The notes below the pieces were generated by a model that worked only from the letters and a program-made list of their open reading frames with translations, had not been told where the DNA came from and searched no databases. Position numbers and translations under genes: made by a program. From contig CM074865.1 in assembly GCA_037501455.1 (NCBI GenBank), positions 50,982,501 through 51,046,500 on the forward strand: DNA of 64,000 nucleotides, given 5' to 3'. The stretch is from Lantana camara. Taxonomy: Eukaryota; Streptophyta; Magnoliopsida; Lamiales; Verbenaceae. Of this stretch, positions 60,705-64,000 are shown piece by piece. Every line of letters begins with the position of its first letter. Within the stretch, counting starts at the first letter, position 1.

Positions 60705-63700
60705 TGTGACACCCCGACTCCGCGACCGTACAGGTATGATGTATGTGCGCAATTTAAATTATTTTAATTTCATATTTAATTGATGCATTTAATTGAATTA
60801 TATTTTATTATTTGAAATTCTTATATTAATTATTTGAATTTATATGGAATATTTGAATTATATGTCAAAATTTTGCCTTTAAGTGATTTATGATATGTGA
60901 ATTTAATTCCCGAGCAAGCTAATTTCGTAAATTATGTGATTTATATGAGTTAAGGACTTAATTGTACGATTTTATTTAATTTTGGACCTAATTGAAAAAT
61001 AGCCTTTTTAATAAAATTTTATTATTTTTAATTCGTTTAAATTTCTATTTTATTTATTTTTATTTATTATTTCGTAAATTTAAATTTTATTATTGGAATA
61101 ATATGCCTATTTGTTGAAATGAGTTGCGTTCGTGTTTGAATTGAGATTGACATTTCGTGCCTTTTTAATATGTTGGAGTTTTATGAGTCGTGAACTTGAA
61201 TACATGCTCGTTATGTGTTTTCGGGTTTATATGTCGGGTTTTCGGGACTTGTTTTCGTTGGGTGACCTAAAGGGGGCTAAAGTGTACTTTGCGCACCTTG
61301 GGTTTCGGGTAGCATATCTTGAGCTCGGGAATTCAAATTCGAATTCCGTCACCTCTATTGGACTTGTTTCGACGATTCGAGTGCAATGGAACAGGCCTTG
61401 TAATTTTTTGACCTCGTTTGGTACACCGAAATCAGCCCGAAACTTTATCTCGCGCTTATAAGGCCACCTTTCACTAATTTGCACATAAGTCCCTCAATTC
61501 TTTGCCAATTGCCCTCAAACCTGGACCCACACTCCACTAACTCAGCCTATTATCACCCCATACCCTTTTCATCTCGATCCATACACAAGAAAGGAGAGGA
61601 AAATCTGAATTTTTGAGCAGCAGCAGTTCATTCCCGTCACTTTCACCCTAGAGGAGATTTTCAGCTCTAATCTCCATTTTCTTCCATCTTCTTCAAGGGG
61701 TAAGCTTATATTTGATATGTACATTCTTATATGATCATTTGCATCCAAGAAACTCTGATTTTCATCCATGTTTGATGAGGTCTTGAGCCAAAACATGAAT
61801 CGTTATGTTTTTATGCCATTTTTTGAATTCTGTGACTTTCCTTGAGTGATGACTTGAATTAATGCATGGAAAGTGATCTCTTATGCATCATTTATTGTTA
61901 TTTATGCCTGTATTGGTGGTAGTTGAGTTATGGGTGAGATACCAATAATATTCTTGAGCTTTTGGAAGAGTTTATACATGAATATGATCCTTTTTCCATC
62001 TCCTTCTCTTGCTGTCAGTTTTGGATTAGATTTATGGGAGTTTATGTCCTGTTTTGTAGCTGAGTTTGTTGCCTTTGTTGCCTTTGTTACTTGCTAGCTG
62101 CTCATCTGTTTTCTTGCCTTTGGAACAGGGCACCGAGCTTGAATGACTACCATTTCTTGGGCCTGGAATGTTTCCCCGGCCGGGAGATTTTGCTCATGAA
62201 AATACCCGGCAGGGTACCTTCTATGCAGAAGCTTTCTGCATAAAAAGTACCCGGGATGGTACTTTTATGTGCAATAATTCCCCTAGGTGGGGAGATGAGG
62301 TGTAGCCTTGGTTGTTTTAATAGTTTCCTAACCTTGCTTGGTTGATAACGTAGTTACTGCATGTAATATTAATTTGTGACTTTGCATGGTTTCTGATCTT
62401 TGCATGGATTACGTGATTCATGCATGGTATTTATATTGTGAACTTTGCATGGTATGTTGAGAGCTTTGCATGCATGAGACCTTGTCTATTTAATGCTATG
62501 CAGGTGCGTCTATATATATATATATATATATATATACGTATATTTATGTAATTTGAATTTAAGTGCTATTAATTTGATGATTTTAATTGTATGATTTTAT
62601 TTCATGAAATGTGACCTTTTCATTGTGAAAGTATATGTTATGAATTATTAATTAATTTATGGAATGATATTATACGTTTTGTACGGGTTTGAATTTAAAT
62701 GACTTAAGTGATGCATTCTTGCATTTCATTTGCATTCATGAGCATTGTCGGGCGTCTAATTGGTACATTATTGAGTCTAAGTCTCGGGTCTTATCTTCTT
62801 TTATTTCAGAGCCTCTCCCGGAAGTTCGTGAGCCCAAGGTTTAAGTGCTCGTTCGCCCGTTTTGCCTTTCTTCTACTTTTGCAAAGGTGAGGTTACTATC
62901 CTTTGTATTAGATAAGCGACCTAAGACCTATTAAGTGTTGTTTTCTTACCCCATGTGCGAATATATATCTTATATATATAAATTAAATACGAGTGCTTAA
63001 GCTATGTTATGATTTTGTGAAATAAGTTTTACGTTTTCGAAATTGGTATAATTATTGGCATAAGTAAGCTATGTTTTGAAATTCGTTATTCGTATATGAT
63101 ATGTATGAGCGAGTTGTGCCCTGAAAGATGGGAGTTTGGTTTGATTTGGTATTGTTGTGCTCCGGAGACGTGGGTAAGGGAGACCCGGGACGACCACGGG
63201 GTCGCCGGTTATGACCCCTGTACACGCTCTCATTTGAGATATTCACGTGCGACCTATGGAGGTTAGGAAGGCGTGGTATCTTGAGCCCTCGGTGGATAAC
63301 CGGGGAAGGCATATCGTGGGTTAGCTACCCCGTATGTGTTTGGTAGTGTAGGTTTTAGGGTTTGATTCCCGATGCACCATGGATGTGGGGTGGATTGTGA
63401 TTTAAATTCGATTTTATGTTACGTTTGGAGGAGTAAGGGATAGTCCGTTCTCGCCGGACTTATGTTTTTCTTATGTTCGATAGATTATGGATCGAGATAT
63501 GTTTTCCTTTATATTATATGCTATCTTTGGAAAATGATTTGGTATGTAAAACTCTATCCTCGATTCATGACTATCACCTTTGTAATATGCTCTGCTCTAT
63601 ATGTTTTTAGGTGTGGGTGTGCGGTGAGCCCCCTCACTTAGTCGAGTTTTGACTGACCCCTCTCTTTTTCCACCTTCAGTGGAGGTTGTTTCGAGCTAGG

Positions 63701-64000
63701 CGGGGAAATGCGAGTCTTGGTCTTGTACTTGTGTGTCTAGGTCGAGTTGCATTCATATTAACTGCCTTCTGATTACTCCTCTTATGTATTTTATATCATG
63801 ACTTGTCTTTTGGAGAATTATGGACTTTTGATGTAAATACTCGATCTTTTGGGCTGTGAGGCCATTGTATATGATGTAAATGTTAGCTATAAAGCTCTTT
63901 TCGATTCTTATGTTATTGCTTCCGCGTTCATATGTTTGTTTTACGTGCTCTGTCCGAGTTTTAGCCCTGCTTAGCCTAGGGAGTAAGTGTTGGTTCCCTT
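60705..64000 (+). repeat. 3' LTR of G (continues off window)
   Basis: Matches the 5' LTR throughout. Core hairpin GGAATTC/GAATTCC (61328-61347), donor-like site (61699/61700), hairpin cluster (62173-62293), cassette-exon-like stretch (62810-62886), TTAGTC/GACTGA hairpin (63638-63656). By comparison with the 5' LTR about 130 bases remain beyond the window. Confidence 0.92.
62173..62293 (+). repeat. Hairpin cluster in G 3' LTR
   Basis: TCCC/GGGA (62173-62185), TACCC/GGGTA (62203-62216), TATGCAGAA/TTCTGCATA (62222-62242), AAAAGTACC/GGTACTTTT (62243-62266, loop CGGGAT), TCCCC/GGGGA (62279-62293). Compared with the 5' LTR, loops and some arms differ while most stems are kept. Confidence 0.88.

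Larger units (their letters stand above)
46481..64000 (+). mobile_element. Chromovirus-like gypsy element G with large internal deletion, 3' end off window
   Basis: 5' LTR (46481-48064 and 58757 to about 60541, split by element I), a remnant of the polyprotein C-terminus (60545-60652), polypurine tract and 3' LTR (60705 to beyond 64000). The primer site, gag and nearly all of pol are gone. The chromodomain tail places G in the chromovirus branch. Confidence 0.9.

Noticed and set aside
61132..61461. 109-codon plus frame in the G 3' LTR
   Set aside because: The equivalent place in the 5' LTR (about 46860-47200) is not kept open, and the stretch is the conserved LTR core rather than coding.

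Overview
This window is plant nuclear DNA, most likely from a dicot-like angiosperm with an AT-rich genome. No host gene, rRNA gene or tRNA gene could be supported. Essentially all 64 kb is nested LTR retrotransposons of two groups. The first is a Ty1/copia family with LTRs of about 1.95 kb. The second is a set of Ty3/gypsy families that share a tRNA-Met-type primer site, LTR starts of TGTAAC or TGTGAC and, in one case, a C-terminal chromodomain remnant. These features fit Tekay/Del-like chromoviruses. No complete working element is present: every protein frame is broken, truncated or missing.

Layout. 1-6738: 5' part of a minus-strand copia element (copy 1), inserted in the 3' LTR of a minus-strand non-autonomous gypsy element (A, 6739-11165). 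A's 5' LTR is interrupted at 11165 by a plus-strand gypsy element (E3: 3.47 kb LTR plus the first part of gag, to about 15097). Then come a minus-strand LTR (H1, 15098-18355), a copia LTR scrap, and a second minus-strand element (H2, 18595-27016) whose LTR carries a plus-strand solo LTR (20181-23894, TSD CAAAC). H2 is entered at 27017 by an old plus-strand copia element (copy 2), which runs to 46480. Copy 2 carries four insertions: a gypsy solo LTR (28536-32107, TSD AGTGG), a copia solo LTR (37445-39409, TSD AGAAG), the non-autonomous gypsy element F (39528-45863, TSD CAAGC) and, in its 3' LTR, gypsy element G (from 46481 to beyond the window). G's 5' LTR is itself split by the complete non-autonomous element I (48065-58751).

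How the parts relate. A, I and F have LTRs, primer site and polypurine tract but no gag or pol. They share a primer-site leader with the gag-bearing E3, as expected for elements mobilised in trans by a coding relative. Copy 1 and copy 2 are coding copia copies inactivated by nonsense codons, indels and insertions.

The most interesting signal is structural. Across otherwise diverged gypsy LTRs there is a recurring order of dyad-symmetric elements and splice-like signals: (i) a core hairpin near 16-19% of the LTR in the long LTRs; (ii) a splice-donor-like site; (iii) at about 37-49% of the LTR (further in F), a cluster of hairpins whose sequence differs completely between families although the position is kept; (iv) a long stem with compensatory changes near 73%; (v) a short CAGTC/GACTG hairpin near 85-88%; (vi) a splice-acceptor-like site just after it. 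In the non-autonomous elements an array of hairpins with a CGGGG-type loop also lies just before the polypurine tract. All pairings and splice calls are from reading by eye; no folding, alignment or expression data were available.
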